From Citricoccus sp. WCRC_4 (GTDB taxonomy: Bacteria > Actinomycetota > Actinomycetes > Actinomycetales > Micrococcaceae): 32,752 nucleotides of DNA. Positions 6,923-15,118 of the stretch are shown one piece after another. The DNA lies in NCBI GenBank assembly GCA_026645375.1, contig JAPFFX010000389.1:1-32752 (forward strand), in the 5' to 3' direction. A model generated the notes under the pieces. It worked only from the letters and a program-made list of their open reading frames with translations, made no database searches and was not told the origin of the DNA. The position numbers and the translations under genes were made by a program. Numbering within the stretch: position 1 is the stretch's first letter; each line of letters opens with the position of its first letter.

Positions 6923-8344
6923 ATGGGCACCGAAACCTACGACCTCGCCATCATCGGCTCCGGCTCCGGCAACTCCCTGGTCACCCCGTACTGGGACGAC
7001 AAGCGCGTGGCCATCATCGACTCCGGCACGTTCGGGGGCACCTGCCTCAACGTCGGCTGCATCCCCACCAAGATGTTCGCCTACCCGGCGTCACTGGCCG
7101 TGGTGCCGGAGGAGGCCAGCCGGCTCGGCGTGGACCTGGGGCTCGGCGGGACCGACTGGCCCGGGATCCGGGACCGGATCTTCTCGCGCATCGATGCCAT
7201 CTCCGCCGGGGGACTGCACTACCGGGACGTCGAGCTGCAGAACACCACCGTCATCCCGGAGGAGACACGGTTCACCGGGACCCGCCAGCTGACCACGGCC
7301 AGCGGGCGGGTCCTGGAGGCCGAGGACATCGTGGTCGCCGCGGGATCGAGGGCGGTCGTCCCCTCCGTCCCCGGCAGCGACCTGCCCCAGGTCCACACCT
7401 CGGACACCGTGATGCGCCTGCCCCGGCTGCCCCAGCGGATCGTGGTGCTGGGCGGGGGATACATCGCGGCCGAGTTCGCCTCGATCTTCTCCGGCCTGGG
7501 GTCCTCCGTGGTCCAGGTGAACCGCTCACCGAGGCTTCTGCGCCATCACGACGCGACCATCTCCGAGCGGTTCACCGAGATGGCCTCGACCCAGTGGCGG
7601 GTCGAGACCGGCTGGACCCTGTCCCGGATCGAGGAGGGGCTCGACGGCTGGGTGACCGTGCATCTCGACGGGCCCGCCAACACCACCTGGGAGGTGGACG
7701 CCGACGCCGTCCTCATCGCCTACGGCCGGGTCCCCAACAGCGACCGCCTGAACCCGGCCGCCGCCGGTCTGGACCTGCATCCCGACGGGCGGCTCGCCGT
7801 CGACGAGTACCAGCGCCTGCTGTCCGGCGGTGAGCCGGTGCCCGGGCTGTGGGCCCTGGGTGACGTCTCCAGTCCCCACCAGCTCAAGCACGTGGCCAAC
7901 CACGACCAGCGCGTGGTCAGCCACAACCTGGAGCACCGGGACGACCTGCGGGCGAACACGCTGGGTCCGGTGCCCTCGGCGGTGTTCTCACGGCCGCAGG
8001 TGGCCGCGGTCGGGCTCACCGAGGCGGAGGCCGTCCAGCAGTACGGCGCGGAGAGGATCACCGTCAAGGAGCAGAACTACGGCGATGTCGCGTACGGCTG
8101 GGCCATGGAGGACGGCACCTCCCTGTGCAAGGTCATCGCCGACCGCCAGACGGGCCGTCTCCTCGGAGCCCACCTGATCGGCCGGGATGCGCCGAACCTG
8201 ATCCAGCCACTGGTGCAGGCCATGAGCATGGGCCTGGACGCCCACGCGATGGCCCGCGGCCAGTACTGGATCCACCCGGCACTCACGGAGGTCGTGGAGA
8301 ACGCGCTGCTCGGGCTCGAGGTCCCGGACAGCGGCTGCCTCTAG
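6923..8344 (+). CDS. mtr: Mycothione reductase
   Basis: Flavoprotein disulfide reductase that uses NADPH to reduce mycothiol disulfide, the actinobacterial counterpart of glutathione reductase. The 473 residues show the FAD dinucleotide fold (LAIIGSGSGNS), the redox-active disulfide GGTCLNVGCIPTKM (C41 and C46), the NADPH-binding VVLGGGYIAAEFA, the second FAD contact (GLWALGDV), and the C-terminal dimer interface HPALTEVVENAL, with the His-Glu pair H451/E456 that acts as catalytic base. The tyrosine and glutamine context around the active site and the GSGSGN start favour Mtr over lipoamide dehydrogenase. It follows pyc by 36 nt but appears to have its own promoter. Its stop codon overlaps that of the convergent ligase gene. 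Confidence 0.93.
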   Translation: MGTETYDLAIIGSGSGNSLVTPYWDDKRVAIIDSGTFGGTCLNVGCIPTKMFAYPASLAVVPEEASRLGVDLGLGGTDWPGIRDRIFSRIDAISAGGLHYRDVELQNTTVIPEETRFTGTRQLTTASGRVLEAEDIVVAAGSRAVVPSVPGSDLPQVHTSDTVMRLPRLPQRIVVLGGGYIAAEFASIFSGLGSSVVQVNRSPRLLRHHDATISERFTEMASTQWRVETGWTLSRIEEGLDGWVTVHLDGPANTTWEVDADAVLIAYGRVPNSDRLNPAAAGLDLHPDGRLAVDEYQRLLSGGEPVPGLWALGDVSSPHQLKHVANHDQRVVSHNLEHRDDLRANTLGPVPSAVFSRPQVAAVGLTEAEAVQQYGAERITVKEQNYGDVAYGWAMEDGTSLCKVIADRQTGRLLGAHLIGRDAPNLIQPLVQAMSMGLDAHAMARGQYWIHPALTEVVENALLGLEVPDSGCL

Positions 8345-10164
8345 GACGAGACCGGCTTGGGGGCCCCGTAGATCTCCTCGACGAGGGACTCGAAGTCCTC
8401 CAGGACCACGTTGCGCTTGATCTTCAGAGACGGGGTCATCTGGCCGGACTCGATGGAGAAGTCCACGGGGACGATCCGGAACGCCCGGATCGACTCCGCC
8501 TTAGACACCGTCTCGTTGGCCTTGTCGATCACCGACTGGATGTGGTCGAGGACGACCGGGTGCGTGGCGAGCTGGTCCATCGGGGTGTCCGCGGGAAGAC
8601 CGTGCTGGCCCAGCCAGCCCGGCAGGATGTCCGCGTCCAGGGTGACGAGGGCGGACACGAACGGCCGCTGGTCGCCCACCACGACGCACTGGGAGACCAC
8701 GGCATCCGCGCGGATCTGGTCCTCCAGCAGCGCCGGCACCACGTTCTTCCCGGACGCCGTGACGATGATGTCCTTCTTCCGCCCGGTGATCGTGAGGTAA
8801 CCCTCGTCGTCCAGGTCCCCGATGTCCCCGGTGTGGAGCCAGCCGTCCACCAGGTCCTTCTCGGTGAGGTCCGGACGATTGTGGTAGCCGCGCATCACGC
8901 AGACGCCCCGGGCCAGGATCTCCCCGTCCTCGGCGATGCGCACCCCGTTGCCCGGGATCGGGGGGCCTACGGTGCCGATCTTCACGCCGTGCGGGACGTT
9001 GACCGTCACCGGCGCCGTGGTCTCGGTCAGGCCGTAGCCCTCCATGATGTTGACGCCGATGCCGTGGAAGAAGTGGCCCAGGCGTGCACCCAGGGGGCCG
9101 CCGCCGGACACGGCGTGGGTGACCTGCCCGCCCATGGCCTCACGGATCTTCCCGTAGAGCAGCTTCTCGAACACCGCGTGCTTGACGCGCAACACCAGCG
9201 GGACCCTGCCGGCACTCTGCGCCGTGGAATAGTCGATGGCGGTCTGGGCGCCGGCCGCGAAGACCTTGCCCTTGCCCCCCGTCTCCGCCTTGAGCTGTGC
9301 GGAGTTGTAGACCTTCTCGAAGACCCGGGGCACGGCGAGCAGGAAGGTGGGCCGGAAGGACTGCAGGTCCGGGACCAGCTGCTTGAGGTCGGCGGTGTGG
9401 CCCACCTTGGTGCCCGCCGCCAACGCCAGCACGGAGATGAAGCGGGCGAAGACGTGCGCGAGTGGGATGAACATCACGGTGCTGGCCTGCGGGTTGACGA
9501 CATCGCCCAGGTTCGTCCCCAGGGTCTGCAGGCTCAGCTCGGCGAAGTTGCCGTGGGTGAGTTCGCAGCCCTTCGGCTTGCCGGTCGTGCCGGAGGTGTA
9601 GATGATGGTCGCCAGGTCGGTCAGGGCGGCGGCGGAACGGCGGGACTCCATGGTGGCCTCGTCCGGTCCGCGCTCGGCCAGCCGACGCAGCTCGTCGAGA
9701 CCGTCGTCCTCGATCAGCCAGCTGGCGACCAGCGGATCCAGCTGCTCCTGCCGGACGGCGGTGTCCACGACGCCCTGGTGCCGTGAGGTGTCACAGACGA
9801 CCGCCCGCACGTTGGCGTCGGAGATGATCCAGGCGACCTGGCTGGGGGAGGACGTCTCGTAGATCGGGACGGTGACGGCGCCGGCGTACCAGATGGCCAC
9901 GTCCATCAGGGTCCACTCGTAGCGGGTGGGGGCCATGATCCCCACGCGGTCCCCCGGTTCCAGGCCGGCGGCGGCCAGGCCGCGCGCGAGGGTGCGGACA
10001 TCGTCGCGGAACTCGCTGGCGCTGACGTCGGTCCACTCGGCCGGGGCGGTCTGCCGTGCGAACAGGGGGCGCCGCGGATCGGCCAGGACCTGTTGCTCCA
10101 CCAGGTCCGTGATGTTCATGTCCCGGGGGACGTCAACGACGGGAGGGGAGATGTATTCCTTCAA
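8341..10164 (-). CDS. fadD15: Long-chain fatty-acid-CoA ligase (FadD15-like)
   Basis: AMP-forming acyl-CoA synthetase that activates free fatty acids to acyl-CoA. The 607 residues contain the P-loop motif YTSGTTGKPKG, the A5-type EGYGLTETTAPVTVN segment, the HTGDIGDLD motif and the hinge GRKKDIIVTASGKNV. Among actinobacterial FadDs it looks most like FadD15 (Rv2187), whose M. tuberculosis gene also lies in the plsC-aroG-pknL-idsA region. The start is TTG at 10164: an AGGAG ribosome site on the minus strand (10171-10175) is 6 nt away, whereas the next in-frame ATG (residue 16) has no such site. It converges on mtr, and the two stop codons share the tetramer CTAG at 8341-8344 with no terminator between them. 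Confidence 0.92.
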   Translation of the reverse strand: MKEYISPPVVDVPRDMNITDLVEQQVLADPRRPLFARQTAPAEWTDVSASEFRDDVRTLARGLAAAGLEPGDRVGIMAPTRYEWTLMDVAIWYAGAVTVPIYETSSPSQVAWIISDANVRAVVCDTSRHQGVVDTAVRQEQLDPLVASWLIEDDGLDELRRLAERGPDEATMESRRSAAALTDLATIIYTSGTTGKPKGCELTHGNFAELSLQTLGTNLGDVVNPQASTVMFIPLAHVFARFISVLALAAGTKVGHTADLKQLVPDLQSFRPTFLLAVPRVFEKVYNSAQLKAETGGKGKVFAAGAQTAIDYSTAQSAGRVPLVLRVKHAVFEKLLYGKIREAMGGQVTHAVSGGGPLGARLGHFFHGIGVNIMEGYGLTETTAPVTVNVPHGVKIGTVGPPIPGNGVRIAEDGEILARGVCVMRGYHNRPDLTEKDLVDGWLHTGDIGDLDDEGYLTITGRKKDIIVTASGKNVVPALLEDQIRADAVVSQCVVVGDQRPFVSALVTLDADILPGWLGQHGLPADTPMDQLATHPVVLDHIQSVIDKANETVSKAESIRAFRIVPVDFSIESGQMTPSLKIKRNVVLEDFESLVEEIYGAPKPVSS

Positions 10165-10304
10165 CGTTCGCTCCTGGTGATCGACGGTAGCCGCCTGCGT
10201 GGCAGAGTGGTGGTCCTGGGTGCAGGCCGTCCGGGGCGGGGGGTCCCCATGATCTCCGACCCTACCGGAGGGGCCGCGGCCGGTGTGTCCTGCACCACAG
10301 GAAA

Positions 10305-10310
10305 TATTCT
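10305..10310 (+). promoter_or_regulatory. -10 hexamer upstream of the ROK kinase gene
   Basis: TATTCT in an AT-richer patch (gaaatattctactcatgag) is a strong -10 candidate. It is followed at once by the 10-bp perfect palindrome ACTCATGAGT (10311-10320), where transcription would begin and where a repressor could bind. The leader to the annotated kinase start would be about 20-25 nt. The -35 region is weak. Confidence 0.5.
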
Positions 10311-10339
10311 ACTCATGAGTAACTTCGGTTGTCAGCACG

Positions 10340-11455
10340 ATGGTGGGACGGGCGGTCCGGAAGGCAGTGGACGGGAAGATGGGCGGATCTGCACACCCGG
10401 GGGCGCCGGTGGCCGCTGCCATCGGCCTCGACGTCGGAGGCGGGGCGGTCAAGGCCGGGGCGGTCCTGCTGGACGGCCGCGGCCGGCTGATGCCCACGCT
10501 CACGGAGGTCCGGGTCAGCCACCACCTCGAGGCGGACGGGTCCGGCCTGAGTGCCCTGTGCGTTCACACGGCGCGGCAGCTGTTCCAGGCCCTGGAGGCC
10601 AGCTGGCCGGGCGTGCCCGTGCCGTGGGGAGTCTCCGCCGCCGCCTGGATCGACCCGCGCAACGGCACCGCCGTCTTCAGCCCACACCTGATGGGGTGGC
10701 GCCAGCGGCCCCTGCCCCACGACCTGGGCGCGGCCCTGTCGGAGGCGACCGGACTGCCCGCCGCCGCACAGACGGCCGCCCGCGCATCCCGCGGTACCGT
10801 CCCGTTGCCCGCGGTCGTCAATGACGCGGATGCGGCGGCCTGGGCGGAGGCCCGACTGGGGGACTCGGGTATCCCGCCGGCGGATCCGGGCCTGGTCGAC
10901 CGGCCGGACCGGATGGTCATGGTCGCCATCGGCACCGGCATCGGGGGCGCGCTGGTGCAGGACGGGGTCGTGGACGTCGGCGCGCACGGGATGGCCGGGG
11001 AGTTCGGGCACATGACCGTGGACCCCTCGGGGCTGCCGTGCCCCTGCGGGAACACCGGCTGCTGGGAACTGCTCGTCTCCGCCGAGGCCCTGGCCGCGCG
11101 CGCCGGTCGCCCCTCCGCCCGACCGGTCCTCGACGACGCATTGCGCGGGGATCCGCGCGCCGTGCGGGCGGTGCAGGAGACGGGGCGGTGGCTGGGCCGC
11201 GGACTGGCCACCCTGGCCGCCGTGCTGGACCCCTCCCGGTTCGTCATCGGCGGCGGGGTCGGCGTCGCCGGTGACCTCCTGCTGGAGCCGGCACGGGCGG
11301 AACTGGCCCGCCACATCCCCGGCGGGCGACGGCGTCCGATCCCGTCCGTGATGGTCGCGAGCCTGGGCAACCGGGCCGGCTGGCTGGGCGCGGCAGGGGT
11401 GGCGCTCGAGCGCGCCGGCTGGTCCGTGAGGGGGGCGGCCGCCTCGGGGCAGTGA
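10340..11455 (+). CDS. ROK-family sugar kinase (glucokinase-like)
   Basis: ATP-dependent sugar kinase of the ROK family. Visible motifs are the N-terminal phosphate-binding GLDVGGGAVKAG, VVNDADAAAWAEA with the catalytic aspartate, the AIGTGIGGALV loop, and the ROK zinc signature GHMTVDPSGLPCPCGNTGCWE with its conserved histidine and three cysteines. No N-terminal winged helix is present, so it is a kinase and not a ROK repressor. The usual DxGGTK is here DVGGGAVK, with Thr replaced by Gly-Ala. Start is uncertain: ATG at 10340 lacks a ribosome site, and ATG at 10379 (358 residues) has GGGAAG placed too close. The substrate cannot be read from the sequence; glucose is the usual one in this subgroup. 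It converges on a membrane protein gene 13 nt away. Confidence 0.85.
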   Translation: MVGRAVRKAVDGKMGGSAHPGAPVAAAIGLDVGGGAVKAGAVLLDGRGRLMPTLTEVRVSHHLEADGSGLSALCVHTARQLFQALEASWPGVPVPWGVSAAAWIDPRNGTAVFSPHLMGWRQRPLPHDLGAALSEATGLPAAAQTAARASRGTVPLPAVVNDADAAAWAEARLGDSGIPPADPGLVDRPDRMVMVAIGTGIGGALVQDGVVDVGAHGMAGEFGHMTVDPSGLPCPCGNTGCWELLVSAEALAARAGRPSARPVLDDALRGDPRAVRAVQETGRWLGRGLATLAAVLDPSRFVIGGGVGVAGDLLLEPARAELARHIPGGRRRPIPSVMVASLGNRAGWLGAAGVALERAGWSVRGAAASGQ

Positions 11456-11468
11456 CCGGTCGCGCGGC

Positions 11469-11966
11469 TCAGACCTGCGCGCCGTCGTCTCCGGGGCCGT
11501 CCCGGTCCGCGTCCCGCGGCAGCGCGAAGAAGAGCCCGACGGCGCCCGCCACGAACGCGGCGATCAGCACCGCGAGCACGAGTCCGGGCACGGAGGGCCA
11601 GAGGATCGCCGTGAGCAACAGGGCCGCCGGTGCCCCGGCCACCCCGATCATGCTCAGCACGATGGCCGGGTTGCCCGAGCCGAGCGCGGGGGGTTCGGGC
11701 GGGACGAAGTCCCCGTCGTCCTCGTCCGCCGAGTAGTCGCGTGGACCCCACTCCCGGGCGGGGGGCGCGGACTCCTCGCGGTCCGGCGCCTCCGGATCCG
11801 GTCCGGCCGGCCCGGCCGCGGTCGACGCCGGCCACGCCGGATCCCGGGCACCGGCGTCCAGGGGGCCCAGCCCGGCGATGATCTCCTGCCACTGGCGGTC
11901 GACGTCGTCCGGGTCCCGGTGCTCGGGATCGCTGCCCTCGTGGTCGCGGTCCAGGGGTTCAGCCAT
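11469..11966 (-). CDS. Small membrane protein of unknown function
   Basis: About 165 residues. The N-terminal two thirds are acidic, Pro/Asp/Glu-rich and without predicted fold (with REWGPRDYSADEDDGDFVPPEPP before the membrane part). The C-terminus has two hydrophobic helices (AIVLSMIGVAGAPAALLLTAILW and VPGLVLAVLIAAFVAGAVGLFFAL) and ends in a charged tail. I do not recognise the family. Such two-helix proteins with a disordered cytoplasmic tail are common in Micrococcaceae. The ATG at 11966 overlaps the end of the upstream hydrolase gene (ATGGCTGA) and has GGACGGG 9 nt before it. Starts at 11972 (ATG) and 11984 (GTG) are also open. The two genes are probably translated in a coupled way. Confidence 0.8.
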   Translation of the reverse strand: MAEPLDRDHEGSDPEHRDPDDVDRQWQEIIAGLGPLDAGARDPAWPASTAAGPAGPDPEAPDREESAPPAREWGPRDYSADEDDGDFVPPEPPALGSGNPAIVLSMIGVAGAPAALLLTAILWPSVPGLVLAVLIAAFVAGAVGLFFALPRDADRDGPGDDGAQV

Positions 11967-12750
11967 GGACATCGACCCGTCCACGTAGCAGCTCGGCGAT
12001 GAACCGGACCGACTCGTCCTCGATGACCCCCGCGTCCCAGTCCAGGGTGGCCACGTGCAAGCTGTTGTGGAGCGGCCGGACGGTCAGCAATCCCGGGGCC
12101 AGGCCGCGGCGGAGGGCGGTCATGGAGGAATGGGGCACCACGTGGTCCGTGGTGGACCGGAACGCCAGGACCGGTGCCGTGATCCGCGGCAGTCCCGCGC
12201 GGACGGCGGCCTGGAGGGCGCCGACCTGCTGGACGGCTGCCACCGGGGTGCGCGGGTAGGCCTGCTCGTCCACCCCGGGGCGCGCAGCGTCATTGGCGAT
12301 CGGGGCCACGCTGCGGACGGCGTACTTGAGCACTCTCGCCAGCGGGGCCGCCGGGGAGGCGAAGCGCAGTCCGGGATTCACCACGACGACGCCGGACACC
12401 GGCCGGTGGGCGGCCGCATCGAGGGCGAGCGCGCCGCCCATGGACAGTCCGGCGACGACCACGCGCCCGTGCAGGGCGAACAGGCGGTCCACCGTGTCCC
12501 GCGCGGTGGTCCGCCACTCGTCGGCACTGACGACTCGGAGGTCCTGCCACCGGGTCCCGTGGCCGGGCAACAGCGGGACCTCCACGTGCGCTCCCGCCGA
12601 GGCCAGGGCGTGGGCCCAGCCGGTCACGGACACGGGACCGGAGGTGAACCCGTGGAACAGGGCGACCCCCGTCGAACCGGACCCCGCGGCCGCGGCCAGG
12701 GGGCCGTCGTCAGCGCCGTGGAGGGACAGCGCCCGCTGGTGGGCGATCAT
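11959..12750 (-). CDS. Alpha/beta hydrolase, carboxylesterase or monoacylglycerol lipase type
   Basis: 263-residue alpha/beta hydrolase. It has the oxyanion-hole HGFTSGP, the conserved LLPGHGTRW, the nucleophile elbow GLSMGG, the acid in FRSTTDHVVP, and the catalytic histidine in HNSLHVATLD, so the triad is complete. The family contains carboxylesterases and lipases acting on acyl esters; the natural substrate is unknown. The reading frame stays open to 13011, but the extra 87 residues would run through the divergent plsC gene. TACGCT (12757-12762 on this strand) followed by 6 nt and ATG at 12750 fixes the start and suggests a leaderless transcript. Its neighbours plsC and FadD make a lipid-related role plausible. 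Confidence 0.88.
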   Translation of the reverse strand: MIAHQRALSLHGADDGPLAAAAGSGSTGVALFHGFTSGPVSVTGWAHALASAGAHVEVPLLPGHGTRWQDLRVVSADEWRTTARDTVDRLFALHGRVVVAGLSMGGALALDAAAHRPVSGVVVVNPGLRFASPAAPLARVLKYAVRSVAPIANDAARPGVDEQAYPRTPVAAVQQVGALQAAVRAGLPRITAPVLAFRSTTDHVVPHSSMTALRRGLAPGLLTVRPLHNSLHVATLDWDAGVIEDESVRFIAELLRGRVDVHG

Positions 12751-12756
12751 GTCCCC

Positions 12757-12795
12757 AGCGTAGCGTCCCGGCCCCCCGGGATCGCTCCCTAGACT
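12757..12795. promoter_or_regulatory. Divergent promoters for the hydrolase gene and plsC
   Basis: On the minus strand TACGCT (12757-12762) stands 6 nt before the hydrolase ATG. On the plus strand TAGACT (12790-12795) stands about 40 nt before the plsC GTG. The two -10 hexamers point away from each other with 27 nt between them, so the -35 region of each overlaps the other promoter. Neither has a clear -35 box. Confidence 0.45.
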
Positions 12796-12834
12796 GGGAA
12801 CGGTCCACGCCGCCGCCCTGAGAGGAAGACCATC

Positions 12835-13533
12835 GTGTTCTACTGGTTCGCCAAGACCTTCGTGGTGGCCCCCGTGACGAACCTCGTGTTCCGGCCCTGG
12901 GTGAAGGGCCTGGGCAACGTCCCCGACGAGGGTGGGGCCATCCTGGCCAGCAACCACCTCTCGGTGTCCGACTCGATCTTCATGCCGTCCCAACTCGGCC
13001 GCCAGGTCCACTTCCTGGCGAAGATGGAGTACTTCACGGGCAGGGGGGTCAAGGGGTGGCTGACCCGGAAATTCTTCGAGGCCACCAATCAGCTGCCGAT
13101 GGACCGTGCAGGCGGGCAGGCCTCCCTGGACTCCCTGCGCTCCGGACTCGAGGTGCTGCAGGAGGGCAAGCTGCTCGGCATCTACCCGGAGGGCACCCGC
13201 AGCCCGGACGGCCGGCTGTACCGGGGCAAGCTCGGCGTGGCGAAGCTGGCCCTGAACGCGCGGGTCCCGGTCGTGCCGATCGCGATGATCGGCACGGACA
13301 AGGTCCAGCCGATCGGCAGGACCATCCCGAACATCCGCCGCGTGGGCATGATCTTCGGCCCCCCGCTCGACTTCTCCGAGTACTACGACCGCGCCGGCGA
13401 CCGCTTCGTCGAGCGCCAGGTCACCGATCAGGTCATGGAGGCCATCCGGCGCCTGTCGGGTCAGGAGTACGTGGACGTGTACGCCGCCACCGTGAAGAAC
13501 GCGCCCCCGGCGGACGGCCGTGACGTCGGTTGA
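12835..13533 (+). CDS. plsC: 1-acyl-sn-glycerol-3-phosphate acyltransferase
   Basis: Acyltransferase that adds the second fatty acid to lysophosphatidic acid, giving phosphatidic acid for membrane lipids. The 232 residues have the catalytic box SNHLSVSD (H41 to D46), the FxxK region with FLAKMEYF, the substrate-binding YPEGTRSPDG (E119-R122), and the fourth box VPIAMIGTD. The start is GTG at 12835 with AGAGGAAG at 12821-12828. Position corresponds to M. tuberculosis Rv2182c, also near aroG and pknL. It is not obviously in an operon with the next gene, which has its own promoter. Confidence 0.92.
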   Translation: MFYWFAKTFVVAPVTNLVFRPWVKGLGNVPDEGGAILASNHLSVSDSIFMPSQLGRQVHFLAKMEYFTGRGVKGWLTRKFFEATNQLPMDRAGGQASLDSLRSGLEVLQEGKLLGIYPEGTRSPDGRLYRGKLGVAKLALNARVPVVPIAMIGTDKVQPIGRTIPNIRRVGMIFGPPLDFSEYYDRAGDRFVERQVTDQVMEAIRRLSGQEYVDVYAATVKNAPPADGRDVG

Positions 13534-13546
13534 GCGCGAGGCCGGG

Positions 13547-13564
13547 CCGGCGCCCGGGCGCCGG
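13547..13564. terminator. 18-bp perfect palindrome after plsC
   Basis: CCGGCGCCCGGGCGCCGG is a perfect palindrome starting 13 nt after the plsC stop codon. It can fold as a 7-bp stem with a 4-nt loop. There is no T tract, so it is a candidate terminator only; a binding site is the alternative. Confidence 0.4.
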
Positions 13565-13612
13565 ACGCCCGCGGAGGGGTGGGGGGCGGTAGGAGATCGT
13601 CACGTGGACGTG

Positions 13613-13636
13613 GGAACGGCAACCGTTCCGTACCCT
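13613..13636 (+). promoter_or_regulatory. aroG promoter with 17-bp palindromic operator
   Basis: The perfect inverted repeat GGAACGG-CAA-CCGTTCC (13613-13629) ends one base before the -10 hexamer TACCCT (13631-13636). Six bases later is the aroG ATG, so the transcript is probably leaderless. The palindrome fills the -10/-35 spacer and would block RNA polymerase when bound. Since DAHP synthase commits carbon to aromatic amino acids, a repressor sensing an aromatic product is an obvious but untested idea. Confidence 0.6.
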
Positions 13637-13642
13637 TGGAGC

Positions 13643-15046
13643 ATGATTTCTGATCCCCGCACCGATACCCCGGCCTTCGGCTCAGCCCAGTCCAATGGGG
13701 CCGCCGACTATCCCGGCCTGGACACGTGGCGGGAGAAGCCGATCACCCAGCAGCCCACCTGGGAGGACCGGGACGCCTTCGCCGAGGTGATGACGGAACT
13801 GTCCTCCGCCCCTCCGCTGGTGTTCGCCGGTGAGGTCGACGTGCTGCGCACCCAGTTGGCCGCCGCGGCACGGGGCGAGGCGTTCCTGCTCCAGGGTGGT
13901 GACTGCGCCGAGACCTTCGCCGGGGCCACGGCCAACAAGATCAGCGCCCGCGTGAAGACCATCCTGCAGATGGCCGTGGTGCTCACCTACGGCGCCTCCC
14001 TGCCGGTGGTCAAGATGGGGCGGATGGCCGGTCAGTTCGCCAAGCCGCGTTCCTCGGACACCGAGACGCGGGACGGCGTGACCCTGCCGAGCTTCCGGGG
14101 TGAGATCGTCAACGGCTTCGACTTCACGCCCGAGTCGCGCCGGCACGATCCGCGACGGATGGTGCAGGCCTACAACACCTCCGCCTCGACCCTCAACCTG
14201 GTCCGCGCCTTCACCCAGGGCGGCTTCGCAGACCTCCGGTCCGTGCACGCCTGGAACCAGGGGTTCATGAGGAACCCCGCGTACTCCCGCTACGAGGAAC
14301 TCGCCCAGGAGATCGACCGCGCCGTCCGGTTCATGGACGCCGCCGGCGCCGACTTCGAGGCCCTGCGACGCACCGACTTCTTCACCGCGCACGAGGCCCT
14401 GCTGCTGGACTACGAGCGTCCGTTGACCCGCCTCGACTCGCGCTCGGGTTTGCCGTACGCCACCTCGGGACACTTCCTGTGGATCGGCGAGCGGACCCGT
14501 GACCTGGACGGCGCCCACGTCGAATTCCTCTCCAAGGTGCGCAACCCCATCGGGGTCAAGCTCGGCCCCTCCACGAAGCCCGAGGACGCCCTGGCGCTCA
14601 TCGACAAGCTGGATCCCGAGCGGGAGCCGGGACGGTTGACGTTCATCACGCGCATGGGCGCGGAGAAGATCCGGGAGAACCTGCCCCCGCTGGTCGAGGC
14701 GGTCCGGGACTCGGATGCCACCCCGCTGTGGGTCACCGATCCGATGCACGGCAATACCGTGACCGCTGCGAACGGCTACAAGACCCGCCGCTTCGACGAC
14801 GTCATGAACGAGGTGCGCGGTTTCTTCGAGGTCCACCGCGATGCCGGGACCTACCCGGGCGGGCTGCACGTGGAGATGACGGGCGACGACGTGGCCGAGT
14901 GCCTCGGTGGCTCCGATCCGATCGACGAGTCCGCGTTCGCCGATCGCTACGAGTCCCTCGTGGACCCCCGGCTGAACCACCAGCAGTCCCTGGAGATGGC
15001 CTTCCTGGTCACCGAGGCGCTGTCCCGGTCCGGCCGCGGGGCCTGA
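13643..15046 (+). CDS. aroG: Class II 3-deoxy-7-phosphoheptulonate (DAHP) synthase
   Basis: First enzyme of the shikimate pathway, joining phosphoenolpyruvate and erythrose 4-phosphate. The 467 residues are a complete class II (plant/actinobacterial) enzyme: QGGDCAETF with the metal-binding cysteine C88, RMAGQFAKPRS, the LGPSTKPED segment, the FITRMGAEKI segment and WVTDPMHGNT. The frame is open to 13520, but ATG at 13643 gives the family N-terminus, and a TACCCT hexamer lies 6 nt upstream. The gene is syntenic with Rv2178c next to pknL. In mycobacteria this enzyme also activates chorismate mutase; whether that holds here cannot be seen. Confidence 0.95.
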   Translation: MISDPRTDTPAFGSAQSNGAADYPGLDTWREKPITQQPTWEDRDAFAEVMTELSSAPPLVFAGEVDVLRTQLAAAARGEAFLLQGGDCAETFAGATANKISARVKTILQMAVVLTYGASLPVVKMGRMAGQFAKPRSSDTETRDGVTLPSFRGEIVNGFDFTPESRRHDPRRMVQAYNTSASTLNLVRAFTQGGFADLRSVHAWNQGFMRNPAYSRYEELAQEIDRAVRFMDAAGADFEALRRTDFFTAHEALLLDYERPLTRLDSRSGLPYATSGHFLWIGERTRDLDGAHVEFLSKVRNPIGVKLGPSTKPEDALALIDKLDPEREPGRLTFITRMGAEKIRENLPPLVEAVRDSDATPLWVTDPMHGNTVTAANGYKTRRFDDVMNEVRGFFEVHRDAGTYPGGLHVEMTGDDVAECLGGSDPIDESAFADRYESLVDPRLNHQQSLEMAFLVTEALSRSGRGA

Positions 15047-15048
15047 GC

Positions 15049-15096
15049 GGGCGGACGCCCCGGAGGCGGGTCCGCCGTCGGCCGGGGCGTCCGCCC
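15049..15096. terminator. Strong bidirectional terminator hairpin between aroG and pknL
   Basis: A 15-bp perfect stem (GGGCGGACGCCCCGG at 15049-15063 with 15082-15096) encloses a smaller GGCGG-GT-CCGCC hairpin (15065-15076). It starts 2 nt after the aroG stop and lies 22 nt before the end of the convergent pknL gene, so it can end both transcripts. Confidence 0.85.
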
Positions 15097-15118
15097 CTCA
15101 GGTCGCGGCGCAGCCGCG

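Noticed and set aside
8125-9786. A 553-codon plus-strand frame antisense to the FadD gene
   Set aside because: Shadow of a well-supported acyl-CoA ligase; His/Gly/Val/Asp-rich translation without family features.
10315-10824. Alternative leaderless ATG at 10315 after TATTCT
   Set aside because: The frame from this ATG is not that of the ROK kinase and gives a low-complexity Arg/Gly-rich shadow; the hexamer is better read as the kinase promoter with a short leader.
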